64,000 nucleotides of DNA from Clostridium chromiireducens (GTDB lineage: Bacteria > Bacillota > Clostridia > Clostridiales > Clostridiaceae), in contig NZ_MZGT01000003.1 of assembly GCF_002029255.1 (NCBI RefSeq), forward strand, positions 1 to 64,000, written 5' to 3'. Shown here one piece after another: positions 35,354 to 44,518 of this stretch. Both the position numbers and the translations under genes were made by a program. The stretch's first letter is position 1. Each line of letters begins with the position of its first letter. The notes below the pieces were generated by a model. It worked only from the letters and a program-made list of their open reading frames with translations. It was not told the origin of the DNA and ran no database searches.

Positions 35354-36223
35354 ATGGAAAAAATATTGATAACAGGTGGAAAAGGATTTTTTTCCAGCAG
35401 ATTAGTGCAATATTATAAGGGAAAATACGAATTTTTAGTTACAGATAAAGATGAGTTAGATATTACAGATGAAAAGAATGTAAATGAAATCTTTGAAAAG
35501 TTTAATCCTGATATTGTTATTCATGCAGCGGCTATAGCAGTAACTGATTTTTGTAATAAGAATCCAGAAGCTGCTTATAAAATTAATGTAAATGGAGCTA
35601 TAAATGTAGCAAAAGCAACAAAAAAGATTGGTGGAAAACTTGTGTTTATAAGCAGTGAACAAGTATTTAATGGAAATACAAATCCTGGTCCATTCAAAGA
35701 AGATGATGAAGCTGTTCCTGATACAGTGTATGGTAAAAATAAGCTTGAAGCAGAAAAATCATTAAGAGATATAATTGATGAACTATGGATTGTTAGATTC
35801 ACATGGCTTTTTGGATTGCCAGATAGAAATTGTGGTATGGCAGGAAATATCTTGTGGGAGACTATCAGCAGTATTATGAAAAATGAAAAAATTACAGTTT
35901 CAAGCAATGAATTTAGAGGAATGACCTATGTTTATAATATGATTGAAAATTTCCAAATATTATTCAAATCTCCTTATGGAACATATCATTTAGGTAGTGA
36001 AAACAATCAAAATAGGTATGAAATAGTAAAATCTATTTTTAAAAAACTTGGTCTTGAAAGCAGGATAGATGAGCTAATAATAGAAGATAAAGAAAAATAC
36101 AAAACAAACCCAAGAGATATAAGATTAAATTGCGATAAGGCACGTTCCACTGGAATGAATTTTTATACTACAGATGAGGCATTAGAAATCTGTATTAAAG
36201 AATATGGAATAAACCTTAGATAG
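35354..36223 (+). CDS. RmlD-like NAD-dependent sugar-nucleotide reductase/epimerase
   Basis: 289 residues of the extended short-chain dehydrogenase fold. The cofactor loop near the N-terminus is ITGGKGFFSSRL, a divergent form of TGxxGxxG. DIVIHAAAIAVTD and the catalytic Y-x3-K in VYGKNKLEAE (about 126-135) are present, with Ser at FISSEQVF. The pattern matches dTDP-4-dehydrorhamnose reductase / SDR family proteins. No other rml genes are nearby, so the substrate is open. RBS GGGGGGA. A terminator follows. Confidence 0.85.
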   Translation: MEKILITGGKGFFSSRLVQYYKGKYEFLVTDKDELDITDEKNVNEIFEKFNPDIVIHAAAIAVTDFCNKNPEAAYKINVNGAINVAKATKKIGGKLVFISSEQVFNGNTNPGPFKEDDEAVPDTVYGKNKLEAEKSLRDIIDELWIVRFTWLFGLPDRNCGMAGNILWETISSIMKNEKITVSSNEFRGMTYVYNMIENFQILFKSPYGTYHLGSENNQNRYEIVKSIFKKLGLESRIDELIIEDKEKYKTNPRDIRLNCDKARSTGMNFYTTDEALEICIKEYGINLR

Positions 36224-36268
36224 TTTTATGAAAATTTATACTATAGACTAAAATATAATTGCATAACG

Positions 36269-36320
36269 GAGTTAATATCCATAGAAGAATATGAGATCTA
36301 TAGGATATTAGCTCTATTTT
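36269..36320 (+). terminator. rho-independent terminator
   Basis: GAGTTAATATCCATAG (36269-36284) pairs with CTATAGGATATTAGCTC (36298-36314), with one bulge, followed by TATTTTTAT. Confidence 0.8.
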
Positions 36321-36465
36321 TATACAATCATTTCAAGAAGTCTTATAGATTCAAATTCGTCTTTATTCATAGATAAACAATATATAAATTAGATTTATGG
36401 AGTGATCTCCTAAATTGTATATTTAACCTATAATTAAAATGACTATCCATACGTATTAACTTTGA

Positions 36466-36742
36466 GTGTATCACTATACTAGAAATAAGTAACATATTGT
36501 TTGCAGTGTTTCATTGGAATTTTAATGGTAATGGTTGTTAAGTGAAATTCCAAATCTATGATTTGGTAAATTGAACTTACTCAGCGAACGTAGTGAGTCG
36601 AGTTTCCTTTAAATTTCCACAACGCTTGTTCAACGCCTGTCGTTGAGGCAAGCATTGTGGGTACAACTTCTAGTCGTAGAATCATCCATTAAAAGTCCTA
36701 GAAACCGAAACACAATATGTTACTTATTTCGGTAAGTGACAC
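36466..36742 (+). repeat. covarying structured element, copy A (candidate ncRNA)
   Basis: About 260 nt, non-coding and alignable over its full length with the inverse of 52143-52396. Helices seen: a basal 19-bp perfect stem (36482-36500 with 36712-36730), extended outward by GTGTATCACT / AGTGACAC; TTGGAATTT (36514-36522) with AAATTCCAA (36545-36553), competing with CCAAATC/GATTTGG (36550-36566); ACTCA/TGAGT (36579-36598); and an apical stem CCACAA-c-GCTTG (36617-36628) with CAAGC-a-TTGTGG (36649-36660), capped by CAACG/CGTTG. Basal and apical stems differ from copy B but remain paired. The function is unknown. Confidence 0.7.
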
Positions 36743-36883
36743 ATAAGTCTAAGTTATATGCGGTATATATAGAAAATATTATATATAATAACTATAATTT
36801 TAAATTAATGATATAATGTATTAGTAAAGAATAAGTATATATTAGAGGTCCATATATTTTTATTCATATGAAAGGATAAGGGA

Positions 36884-37564
36884 ATGGAATATTTTTTATT
36901 ATTTTTAGAGGGAATTATAACATTTATCTCGCCCTGCATATTGCCTCTATTACCATTATATATTTCTTACTTCGCTGGCGATAACTTGAGCAGAGCCGAG
37001 AAAAATGAAAGTAGTGCACTTACCAATTCTTTAGGGTTCGTATTAGGCTTTACTGTAGTATTTACTTTACTCGGAGGATTAGCAGGTTCATTAGGAAATT
37101 TAATAAAAAGGCAAAGCATAATTTTGAATATCATAAGTGGAATAATAATTATTATATTCGGTCTTAACTATATGGGAGTAATTAAAATTGGATTTTTGGA
37201 GAAAACTTTGAAATTGAACATTAAAATAAAATCTTTTAAATTTTTCTCTTCTGTTTTATTTGGAATAATATTTGCTATAGGATGGACCCCGTGTATAGGT
37301 ACATTTCTAGGCTCAGCATTAATGATTGCAGTGAATTCGAGACATATAATAAAAGGGATAGTAATGCTGCTTATTTATAGTTTGGGATTAGGAATACCAT
37401 TTATAATATGTGCGGTTTTAATTGATAATTTAAAGGAAACTTTTAATTTTATTAAGAAGAATTATAGTATAATAAATTATGTATCTGGAATTATGCTTGT
37501 TTTAATAGGTATATCTATTATGACTGGGCACTTAAATAGGATACTTTCGCTTTTTAAGTTTTAG
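36884..37564 (+). CDS. CcdA/DsbD-type thiol-disulfide transmembrane protein
   Basis: 226 residues, about six membrane helices. It carries two electron-relay cysteines in the family motifs: C18 in FISPCILPLLP and C137 in IGWTPCIGTFLG. CcdA moves reducing equivalents from cytoplasmic thioredoxin across the membrane. Its target is probably the TlpA-like protein encoded 8 bp downstream. RBS AAAGGATAAGGG. No cytochrome-c genes are seen, so general extracytoplasmic thiol reduction is more likely than cytochrome maturation. Confidence 0.92.
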   Translation: MEYFLLFLEGIITFISPCILPLLPLYISYFAGDNLSRAEKNESSALTNSLGFVLGFTVVFTLLGGLAGSLGNLIKRQSIILNIISGIIIIIFGLNYMGVIKIGFLEKTLKLNIKIKSFKFFSSVLFGIIFAIGWTPCIGTFLGSALMIAVNSRHIIKGIVMLLIYSLGLGIPFIICAVLIDNLKETFNFIKKNYSIINYVSGIMLVLIGISIMTGHLNRILSLFKF

Positions 37565-37572
37565 GAGGAACT

Positions 37573-38178
37573 ATGGAAAATAGGAAAAAATTAATTATAT
37601 TAATAATAGGTTTTTTAGGATTTGCCGCATTTCTAGTAGTTACATATTTTGGATATGGTTTGTTGTCTTCAGAATATAATAAAAAGAATGTTACTATACA
37701 GGCAGAAAAAGATGGCGATGAGAACAAGCAGAGTACAAAACCATCAAAATTTAAAGCAAAAGTAATGGCTACAGATTTTACTGTTTATGATGAAAATTCT
37801 AAAGAGGTAAAGTTATCAGATTATAGAGGAACTCCTGTAGTGCTAAATTTTTGGGCTAGTTGGTGTCCGCCTTGTAGAGAAGAAATGCCTGCATTTAACG
37901 AAATGTCAAATAAGTACAAGGATAAAGTAGCCATATTAATGATAAACTTAACTGATGGGCAAAGGGAAACAGTAGATGATGCAAAAAAATTTATTAAGGA
38001 AAATGATTATAATATGAAAGTTTTATTTGATAATGAAATGGATGCATCAGATAAATATAATATTACAGCTATACCAAGGACAATTATTATAGATAAAGAT
38101 GGATATATTATTAATGATTATTCAGGTGGAATATCAAAAGATATTTTAGAAAGCAAGATAAAATCATTAATTAAATAA
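37573..38178 (+). CDS. TlpA/ResA-like membrane-anchored thioredoxin
   Basis: 201 residues with one N-terminal membrane anchor (about 7-28), a charged linker, and an extracytoplasmic thioredoxin fold. The active site is W97-C98-P-P-C101 (FWASWCPPCREEMP) and the cis-Pro loop is ITAIPRTIIID. This is a ResA/TlpA-type thiol-disulfide oxidoreductase, probably recycled by the adjacent CcdA. It starts 8 bp after ccdA with TTAGGAGGA as the ribosome site. lgt follows after 31 bp, so all three are likely co-transcribed. Confidence 0.92.
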   Translation: MENRKKLIILIIGFLGFAAFLVVTYFGYGLLSSEYNKKNVTIQAEKDGDENKQSTKPSKFKAKVMATDFTVYDENSKEVKLSDYRGTPVVLNFWASWCPPCREEMPAFNEMSNKYKDKVAILMINLTDGQRETVDDAKKFIKENDYNMKVLFDNEMDASDKYNITAIPRTIIIDKDGYIINDYSGGISKDILESKIKSLIK

Positions 38179-38209
38179 AAATACTGACTAAAGAAAAGAG
38201 GAATTATTT

Positions 38210-38977
38210 ATGAATCCAGTAGCCTTCCAAATTGGAACTTTTGAAATAAGATGGTATGGGATATTGATAGCGTTAGGCGTTATAGCAGCTATATTACTAG
38301 CTAGTTATAATTCTAAGAAAAATGATGTAGATTTTGATACAATACTTGACTGTTTTTTTATAGCTTTTCCGGCTGCCATAGTTGGAGCAAGAGCGTATTA
38401 TGTAATTTTTGAATTTCAAAACTACCAAAATAATTTAATGGATATATTTAATATTAGAAAAGGCGGATTAGCTATACATGGTGGGTTGATAGGTGCTTTT
38501 ATAGCAACTTATATCTTTTTCAAAATAAAAAAACTGAAAATGCTAAAGTATTTAGATGTAGTTGCTCCATCAATTATATTAGCTCAAGCTATTGGAAGAT
38601 GGGGGAATTTCATGAATGGAGAAGCGCATGGTGGGGAAGTGCCTTATGAATTTATAAGTAAATTTCCAGGGTTCATTCAAAAAGGTATGAATATTGGTGG
38701 AACTTATTATCATCCAACTTTCTTGTATGAGTCAATGTGGAATCTTATGGTATGTGTAATATTATTAGTAATTTTATATAAGAAAAGCCGTCATAATGAT
38801 GGAATTGTTATAGGAAGCTACATATCATTATACTCACTAGGAAGATTCTTTATAGAAGGATTGAGAACTGATAGCTTGATGCTTGGAAACATAAGAGTAG
38901 CCCAACTAATAAGTATTGCGGGTATTTTGTTAGGAGTAGGACTTATACTATTTGCTAGGAGAAATAAGTCTAGATAG
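38210..38977 (+). CDS. lgt: prolipoprotein diacylglyceryl transferase
   Basis: 255-residue membrane enzyme that transfers diacylglycerol from phosphatidylglycerol to the lipobox Cys of prelipoproteins. The Lgt signature [14 protein letters not shown] (about 139-152) is intact. Other conserved elements are the N-terminal [19 protein letters not shown], and C-terminal [15 protein letters not shown] segments. Seven hydrophobic segments are present. Length is normal. RBS AGAGGAA. A clear terminator follows. Confidence 0.96.
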   Translation: MNPVAFQIGTFEIRWYGILIALGVIAAILLASYNSKKNDVDFDTILDCFFIAFPAAIVGARAYYVIFEFQNYQNNLMDIFNIRKGGLAIHGGLIGAFIATYIFFKIKKLKMLKYLDVVAPSIILAQAIGRWGNFMNGEAHGGEVPYEFISKFPGFIQKGMNIGGTYYHPTFLYESMWNLMVCVILLVILYKKSRHNDGIVIGSYISLYSLGRFFIEGLRTDSLMLGNIRVAQLISIAGILLGVGLILFARRNKSR

Positions 38978-39010
38978 AACTTTTGTTTTATATACAGCAC
39001 ATAATTAAGT

Positions 39011-39046
39011 GACAGGGCACTACTTGATTAGTACCCTGTCTTCTGT
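39011..39046 (+). terminator. rho-independent terminator
   Basis: GACAGGGCACTA pairs with TAGTACCCTGTC (39011-39040), followed by TTCTGTTT. It closes the ccdA-tlpA-lgt unit. Confidence 0.8.
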
Positions 39047-39146
39047 TTAATAAATTAATTAATGTTTCCGATGATATTTTTATGGTTTTTAGGATTAAGA
39101 AAAAGAGTATTATTAAAACATTTGGTAAAGTAAGGATATAAATATT

Positions 39147-39725
39147 CTAACAGGCATACATGTTAATACGTATCACTTTTTTTGATGTATACTTAAAGTA
39201 GTTATATCCATTAACCCAATATTTAATGAGCTGAGGATTATACATTAGAAGGTTTTTTAAAAATTCATCAAATAGGTCTAGCTTTACAAGTACTTTAATA
39301 ATTTCCTTTGGGTACGGAGTCTTTTTTATAAATACTTTTCTAGGATCAATAACTTGTATCTGTTCATTCTTATCTACAAATATATGAGCATTTCTAATAT
39401 CAAGCCTTGTAAATTTTAAGCGTTTAAATTCTTCTATAAGGCTTATAAGCTCAATGGAAAGATTATAAGATAAACCATTTTTTTTAACATAATCATAAAG
39501 ATTATCTCCTTGAACATAATCTCTCAAAATCATATTATTTGCTATGAATAATACTTTAGGAAAGAATCTACTGTCATTAACTACTTCAAGAAGCTTTGCT
39601 TCATCCTCAGCTTTTCTTTTATTATGAAATATCTTTAGGGCGTATCCTTCAGGAGTCAAATAGACAGCGCCTTCTTTACCTTTACCTAAGAATTCACACT
39701 CTTTTGTATCTAATACGTATCTCAT
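39147..39725 (-). CDS. small protein-kinase-like protein
   Basis: 192 residues with a minimal kinase fold. A Gly-rich loop GKGKEGAVY (14-22), a Lys in the VAIK position (YALKIF, K31), a hinge-like ILRDYVQGDNLYDYV, a catalytic-loop equivalent FTRLDIRNAHIFVD (Asp and Asn present), and a metal-binding segment QVIDPRK in place of DFG. This resembles RIO/LPS-kinase-like or serine/threonine kinase-like families in clostridia. It lacks a full C-lobe. Activity and substrate are unknown. No membrane segment. It is monocistronic; no clear strong RBS was noted. Confidence 0.7.
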   Translation of the reverse strand: MRYVLDTKECEFLGKGKEGAVYLTPEGYALKIFHNKRKAEDEAKLLEVVNDSRFFPKVLFIANNMILRDYVQGDNLYDYVKKNGLSYNLSIELISLIEEFKRLKFTRLDIRNAHIFVDKNEQIQVIDPRKVFIKKTPYPKEIIKVLVKLDLFDEFLKNLLMYNPQLIKYWVNGYNYFKYTSKKVIRINMYAC

Positions 39726-39814
39726 CTTATCACTTTATAGAATTACTTTAGGTATTATATGAATTAGGGCATTTCGATTCTACTCAATTTTAATTTATTA
39801 AGAAGAAATTATAC

Positions 39815-40708
39815 TTAAAGTAATTTATTCTTATTTTCTAAATCTTTTCTGTATGCATAAGGGGTTTGACCATAGTATTCTTTAAAAGAGTTTATGAATG
39901 ATTTAATATTAGGAAAACCATTATCAAAAGCTAATTGGTTAATTGATAAATCTGTGTTAACTAAATCCATATATGCAGATTTAAGGCGTTTGTTTTTTAA
40001 ATATGTGCCAACAGTTATACCCATATATTTCTTGAAAATTGTTGCAAGATATTCTTTTGTGATATCGTATCTGCATGCTATTTCATCTAAAGAAATATTA
40101 TCCTTAAAATTATTATCAATAAATTCTGTAATGATTTTAAAACGCTCCAAATGCTTTTGAGTTTTAAGAGTTATGTGGGTATCTTTTTCAATTCCATAAT
40201 TGTATAGTAGTAAATATAGAATTTCATACAAGTAACTATTTATTTTTAAATGATGAAATTTATTATTAGGTTTTTCTTCTTCAACAAATAGAAGGGATTT
40301 ATTACTAATTTTCATATCGTCCACATACATGCCACAGATTTCCTCATGAATTTCATTGAGCTTGTCTATCACATTAAAATTCTTTTTGTCCAGCTTAAAT
40401 TCTATATTATCTATCTCTGGATAATTATCTTTTATAAAATCATATGAAATTAAGATAGATAAAGTTGTAGCTTTATCTTTACTATATTCATCTACGGAAT
40501 GTATATCTCCGCTATTAACTAAAATAAGCTCTTTATTTCGTATTGAGTGAATTGCACCATTTATATGACTTACGAAGCTACCTTCATAAGAATATATTAA
40601 TTCTAAATCCTTGTGCCAATGTCTATAAACTACTTCAGGAGAAGAATTTATAATAATTTTGGCAGGAATATTTTTGGGAGTTGTAACTATTTCATAATTA
40701 TATTCCAT
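39815..40708 (-). CDS. AraC-family regulator of the maltodextrin locus
   Basis: 297 residues. The N-terminal cupin-like sensing domain (about 15-110, HWHKDLELIYSYEGSF) is followed by a helical linker. The C-terminal ~100 residues hold two helix-turn-helix motifs (ISLDEIACRYDITKEYLATIFKKYMG and INQLAFDNGFPNIKSFINSFKEYYG), typical of AraC/XylS DNA binding. It is divergent from the sugar ABC locus beginning at 41184 and very likely activates it, using the direct repeats at 40927 and 41004. RBS AAAGGAG precedes the ATG. Confidence 0.92.
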   Translation of the reverse strand: MEYNYEIVTTPKNIPAKIIINSSPEVVYRHWHKDLELIYSYEGSFVSHINGAIHSIRNKELILVNSGDIHSVDEYSKDKATTLSILISYDFIKDNYPEIDNIEFKLDKKNFNVIDKLNEIHEEICGMYVDDMKISNKSLLFVEEEKPNNKFHHLKINSYLYEILYLLLYNYGIEKDTHITLKTQKHLERFKIITEFIDNNFKDNISLDEIACRYDITKEYLATIFKKYMGITVGTYLKNKRLKSAYMDLVNTDLSINQLAFDNGFPNIKSFINSFKEYYGQTPYAYRKDLENKNKLL

Positions 40709-40849
40709 ATATAAAATCTCCTTTACGCAATAATTTATTATGTGAGTTCTGTGATATTATAAAAAATATTAATAATTGGCAATGTTTTTTATAATATAAA
40801 CCTATATTATAAATGAATATAGCATTATAATAGTTAATGTAAACGATGT

Positions 40850-40881
40850 TCAGATAAGAACTATAAAAAGTTCATATCTGA
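40850..40881. promoter_or_regulatory. 13-bp inverted repeat in araC-malE intergenic region
   Basis: TCAGATAAGAACT (40850-40862) is inverted at 40869-40881 with one mismatch and a 6-nt A-rich centre. There is no T-run, so an operator is more likely than a terminator. It lies midway between the divergent AraC-family gene and the sugar-binding protein gene. Confidence 0.5.
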
Positions 40882-40926
40882 TAGAATTCATTAATTGTGT
40901 TAGAATATTCAAAATGCATACATCAC

Positions 40927-41026
40927 AATTATTTTTATACAGGTTCCAGAAAACAATTCTAAAAGTGCAATTCAACATATCTCATTTAATGTTGATATAT
41001 GATAATTATTTTTGGTACAGATTCCA
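40927..41026 (+). promoter_or_regulatory. direct-repeat operator candidate upstream of binding-protein gene
   Basis: Two copies of AATTATTTTT-NN-TACAG-R-TTCCA lie at 40927-40948 and 41004-41026, 77 bp apart in the same orientation, about 7 helical turns. AraC-family proteins bind direct repeats of this size. The second copy lies about 160 bp upstream of the gene start. Confidence 0.55.
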
Positions 41027-41183
41027 AATGGCTGTATGACTTTCTTTTTATAAATAAATTTGTTGTTATAATAATTATACTAGATTATGGAATAAAAGTC
41101 ATTGCATATATTTTTAAACCTAAAATCAAAAGTTACTAGGCTTGAAAAAATTTAAAAGTACAAAATTATAGGGGGAATATGAA

Positions 41184-42416
41184 ATGGTAAAAAATAAGAA
41201 AATACTGTCGTTAATAATGACAACAGCATTAATGATGGGAACATTAGCTGGATGTTCAGGAGGATCAAAAGATGCAGCAGCAAGTAGCAGCTCAGGTGGT
41301 GATAAAACAATAACAGTATGGTCACACATGACTTCTGAATCAGAATTTCCGAAACTTCAAGAATTAGTAGAAAAATGGGGCAAAGATAAAGGAGTTAAAG
41401 TTAACTGCGTCGATGATAAAGGTAAGACTCAAGAATATATGCAAGCAGCCGACAGTTCTTCAGCTCCAGATATAATGATTGGTATACCACATGATAATTT
41501 AGGCACATTCCAAAAAGCTGGTTTACTTGCAGAAGTACCAAGTGGTTTTCTAGATCCAAGCAAGTATACTTCTAAGGGACCAATTGATGCCGTAACTATA
41601 GGCGGTAAACAATATGGAGTTCCATATGCTCAAGAAACAGTTTCTTTATTCATAAATAAAGACAAGGCCAAAGAAGTTCCAAAATCTTTTGAGGAACTTG
41701 TAACTAAGGCCAAGGAACCAGGAGTTGGATTCTCATATAGTGTTAATGCTTTATTTTATAATTTAGGATTCCTTACAACTCAAGGAGGATATGTATTTAA
41801 GAACAATAACGGAACACTTGATCCAAATGATATAGGACTTTCAAATGAAGGTGCAGTAAAGGGATTACAATTTATTCAAGACCTAGTTATTAAAGATAAA
41901 CTTATAGCGCCAGATACAACTGATGATATCGCTAAAAATAGATTCATGTCAGGAGATGCAGCATTCTATATTTCAGGAGCATGGGATACTTCATCAGCTA
42001 AAGCAGCAAATATTAACTATGAAATCGCCCCAATGCCAACATTTGGTGGGAAAAATGTCACAACTGCTCTAGGAGTTCAAACAGCATTTGTAGCTGAAAA
42101 ATCACCAAATAAAGATTTAGCTTGGGATTTAATGAAATATATACAAGGTAATATTAATCCAATAATAATAGACAGTGGTAGAATTCCAGTAACTAAAGAA
42201 GGCGTAGAAAGTGACGCATTTAAGGCAAATAAGGACATGATTGCATTTTCAGAACAAGCAAAATATGCTGTTCCAATGCCAAACATTCCAGCAATGCAAG
42301 CTGTATGGACCCCAGCAGGAAACATGTTAACTGCAATGACAGCAGGACAACAGGATCCTAAAACAACTGGAGAGGAAATGGTAAAGCAAGTAAAAGAAGG
42401 TATAGCTCAACAATAA
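41184..42416 (+). CDS. maltodextrin-type ABC solute-binding lipoprotein
   Basis: 410 residues. Lipoprotein signal with lipobox LAGC and lipidated C24, then a Ser/Gly linker and a family-1 extracellular solute-binding domain (ITVWSHMTSESEFPKL, QAADSSSAPDIMIGIPHDN, YGVPYAQETVSLFINK). It resembles MalE/MdxE. It captures maltose or maltodextrins outside the cell for the two permeases encoded next. RBS AGGGGGA. A hairpin after the gene (42429-42454) separates it from the permease genes and may allow higher expression of the binding protein. Confidence 0.92.
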   Translation: MVKNKKILSLIMTTALMMGTLAGCSGGSKDAAASSSSGGDKTITVWSHMTSESEFPKLQELVEKWGKDKGVKVNCVDDKGKTQEYMQAADSSSAPDIMIGIPHDNLGTFQKAGLLAEVPSGFLDPSKYTSKGPIDAVTIGGKQYGVPYAQETVSLFINKDKAKEVPKSFEELVTKAKEPGVGFSYSVNALFYNLGFLTTQGGYVFKNNNGTLDPNDIGLSNEGAVKGLQFIQDLVIKDKLIAPDTTDDIAKNRFMSGDAAFYISGAWDTSSAKAANINYEIAPMPTFGGKNVTTALGVQTAFVAEKSPNKDLAWDLMKYIQGNINPIIIDSGRIPVTKEGVESDAFKANKDMIAFSEQAKYAVPMPNIPAMQAVWTPAGNMLTAMTAGQQDPKTTGEEMVKQVKEGIAQQ

Positions 42417-42428
42417 TATAATTAAAAT

Positions 42429-42454
42429 GAGGGGGAATATACTTCCCCTTATTT
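42429..42454 (+). terminator. intercistronic hairpin (partial terminator)
   Basis: GAGGGGGA pairs with TTCCCCTT (about 42428-42450), followed by ATTT. It lies between the binding-protein gene and the permease genes; such hairpins often stabilise the upstream message and reduce downstream transcription. Confidence 0.6.
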
Positions 42455-42609
42455 CATATAATAGAAATTCAAATTTGTTAATAATGGTTTATCACTATAT
42501 TTTTATATAGAATACCTGATGAACCTTAATGATATAAATAGATAAAAATTGATAAAGAAAATATTAATATTTTTAATTTTATTCTTTTATGCTAAAGAGG
42601 GAGGCAATC

Positions 42610-43542
42610 ATGAGAAGTAAAGAAATAGTAAAAAGTAAAAAGAATTATATAGCGATTCCTTTTTTATCACCAGCTTTAATTTCAATATTTGTGTTATCAT
42701 TTTTACCGATAATTTATACGGTATATATTGCTTTTACTGATTATACACAATATTCAAAAGGTGTTATTCATGTTGTAGGTATTACAAATTTTATAGAAGT
42801 ATTTAAGGGGCCATTTAGTAAAGTATTCTTTCCTGTATTTGCATGGACTATGGTTTATGCTGTATTAACAACACTTGGAGGATTTTTATTAGGTCTTATT
42901 ATGGCCATATTGGTTAACAATGAGAACATAAGGGAAAGGGGAATTTATAAGGCAATTTTAGTTATTCCATGGGCATTACCAGGTACTGTTGCAGTACTTT
43001 CATTCCAAGGTTTATTTAATGGAACTTATGGTGCGATTAATAACTTGCTTATTAGTATGCATCTAATAGTAAAACCAATTCCTTGGTTAACAAATGCTAC
43101 GTTATCACAAATTGTAGTAGTTGTTGTTACAATATGGTTGGGATTTCCGTATATGATGAACGTTTGTATAGGGGCATTGGAAGCAATACCGAAATCTTAT
43201 TATGAAGCAGCAGAAGTTGATGGTGCTAGTAAGCTTACTCAATTTGTAAAAATAACATTACCTTCTCTTGCTCAAACAGCATATCCATTAGTAATAACAA
43301 GTTTTGCTTTTAACTTTAATAATTTCGGAACAGCATTTTTAATAACCAATGGTGCTCCGGCTAGAGCAGGAACACAATTTGCGGGTTATACAGATATACT
43401 TGCATCAGTTAACTATAGATTGTCAATGCAATTTGGAAGGTATGAAATAGCTTCAACTATAAGCATTATTATCTTTGTAATATTAGGAACAATTTCATTT
43501 ATTCAAATGAAAGCATCAAGGCAATTTGAGGAGGTTAATTAA
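42610..43542 (+). CDS. MalF-type sugar ABC permease
   Basis: 310 residues from ATG 42610, which follows GAGGGAGGC; the ATG at 42589 overlaps nothing useful and gives a short unlikely extension. Six membrane helices. The EAA loop that docks the ATPase is YYEAAEVDGASKLTQFVKI. It lacks the large periplasmic loop of E. coli MalF, as usual for Gram-positives. With the following MalG-type permease it forms the translocation pore for maltodextrins. One base separates its stop from the next start. Confidence 0.92.
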   Translation: MRSKEIVKSKKNYIAIPFLSPALISIFVLSFLPIIYTVYIAFTDYTQYSKGVIHVVGITNFIEVFKGPFSKVFFPVFAWTMVYAVLTTLGGFLLGLIMAILVNNENIRERGIYKAILVIPWALPGTVAVLSFQGLFNGTYGAINNLLISMHLIVKPIPWLTNATLSQIVVVVVTIWLGFPYMMNVCIGALEAIPKSYYEAAEVDGASKLTQFVKITLPSLAQTAYPLVITSFAFNFNNFGTAFLITNGAPARAGTQFAGYTDILASVNYRLSMQFGRYEIASTISIIIFVILGTISFIQMKASRQFEEVN

Positions 43543-43543
43543 G

Positions 43544-44422
43544 ATGGTATCAGTTGAAAATCAAAAAGTTGAAGTATTAAAGTATAAAAAAAGAATAAGG
43601 CCAGCTCAAATGAGGGCTGCATGGGCTTCACGAGTTGTAATTTGGTTTATGTGTATAATAGTGCTTATACCATTATTGGCTGTTATTACAGCATCGCTGG
43701 CTAAAGGTCAGGGATTCACACAATCATCTATTTTCCCTAAATCTATTACCTTAGAGAATTATATTAAAGTCCTAACTAAAACTCAATTTTTAGTTTGGGT
43801 TAAAAATTCAATTTTTCTTTGTACGACTGTAGCTGTAATACAGATATTATTAACAATGCCAGCTGCTTTTGCTTTCTCTAAAATTAAATTTAAAGGAAGA
43901 AAATATGGACTTATGTCACTTTTATTACTACAAATGTTTCCAACAACTATGGCATTACCAGCAATATTAGGTGTTGCATACAAATATAATATGATGGACA
44001 AATTGTGGGCGTTAGTGTTACTTTTAGCAGGAGGAAGTGCGTATAATATTTGGCTCATGAAAGGCTACATGGATAGTATTCCAAAAGAACTAACGGAATC
44101 AGCTTATATAGATGGTGCATCAACTTTTCAAGCTTTTATAAAAATAATAATTCCCCTAATAAGAAATATGATTGTAGTAATCTTTATTTTTGCTTTTATT
44201 GGAACATATAGTGAATTCTATTTTACATCAGCACTTATAAAGGCAAAAGATGCTCAAACTGTAGTCACAGGTATGAGAGACTTTATTAGAGATCAATATG
44301 CAGCAAACTGGACTCAGTTCTCTGCAGCTGCAGTAATGTCAACAATACCAATTGTTGCAATATTCGTTGCTACACAAAAATTCCTTGCAAAAGGATTAAC
44401 AGCAGGATCTGTAAAAGGATGA
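43544..44422 (+). CDS. MalG-type sugar ABC permease
   Basis: 292 residues from ATG 43544; the GAGGAGG ribosome site lies inside the end of the upstream gene, so the TTG at 43526 is not the start. Six membrane helices. EAA loop TESAYIDGASTFQAFIKI. It partners with the upstream permease. No ATPase gene is present at the locus; Firmicutes usually supply a shared MsmX/MalK-type ATPase from elsewhere. Confidence 0.92.
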   Translation: MVSVENQKVEVLKYKKRIRPAQMRAAWASRVVIWFMCIIVLIPLLAVITASLAKGQGFTQSSIFPKSITLENYIKVLTKTQFLVWVKNSIFLCTTVAVIQILLTMPAAFAFSKIKFKGRKYGLMSLLLLQMFPTTMALPAILGVAYKYNMMDKLWALVLLLAGGSAYNIWLMKGYMDSIPKELTESAYIDGASTFQAFIKIIIPLIRNMIVVIFIFAFIGTYSEFYFTSALIKAKDAQTVVTGMRDFIRDQYAANWTQFSAAAVMSTIPIVAIFVATQKFLAKGLTAGSVKG

Positions 44423-44518
44423 TATAGAGAAAGTTTATGTAAGATTTTTATTTACTATATATTATAATTTGAATAGCGTATCAGCTATCTCGAAGTGAAA
44501 AGGAGAAAGATTAGCATT

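Noticed and set aside
36466-36742. Group II intron or retron reading of the structured element
   Set aside because: No reverse transcriptase frame, no domain V-like hairpin with AGC/GUU motif, and the element is only about 260 nt.
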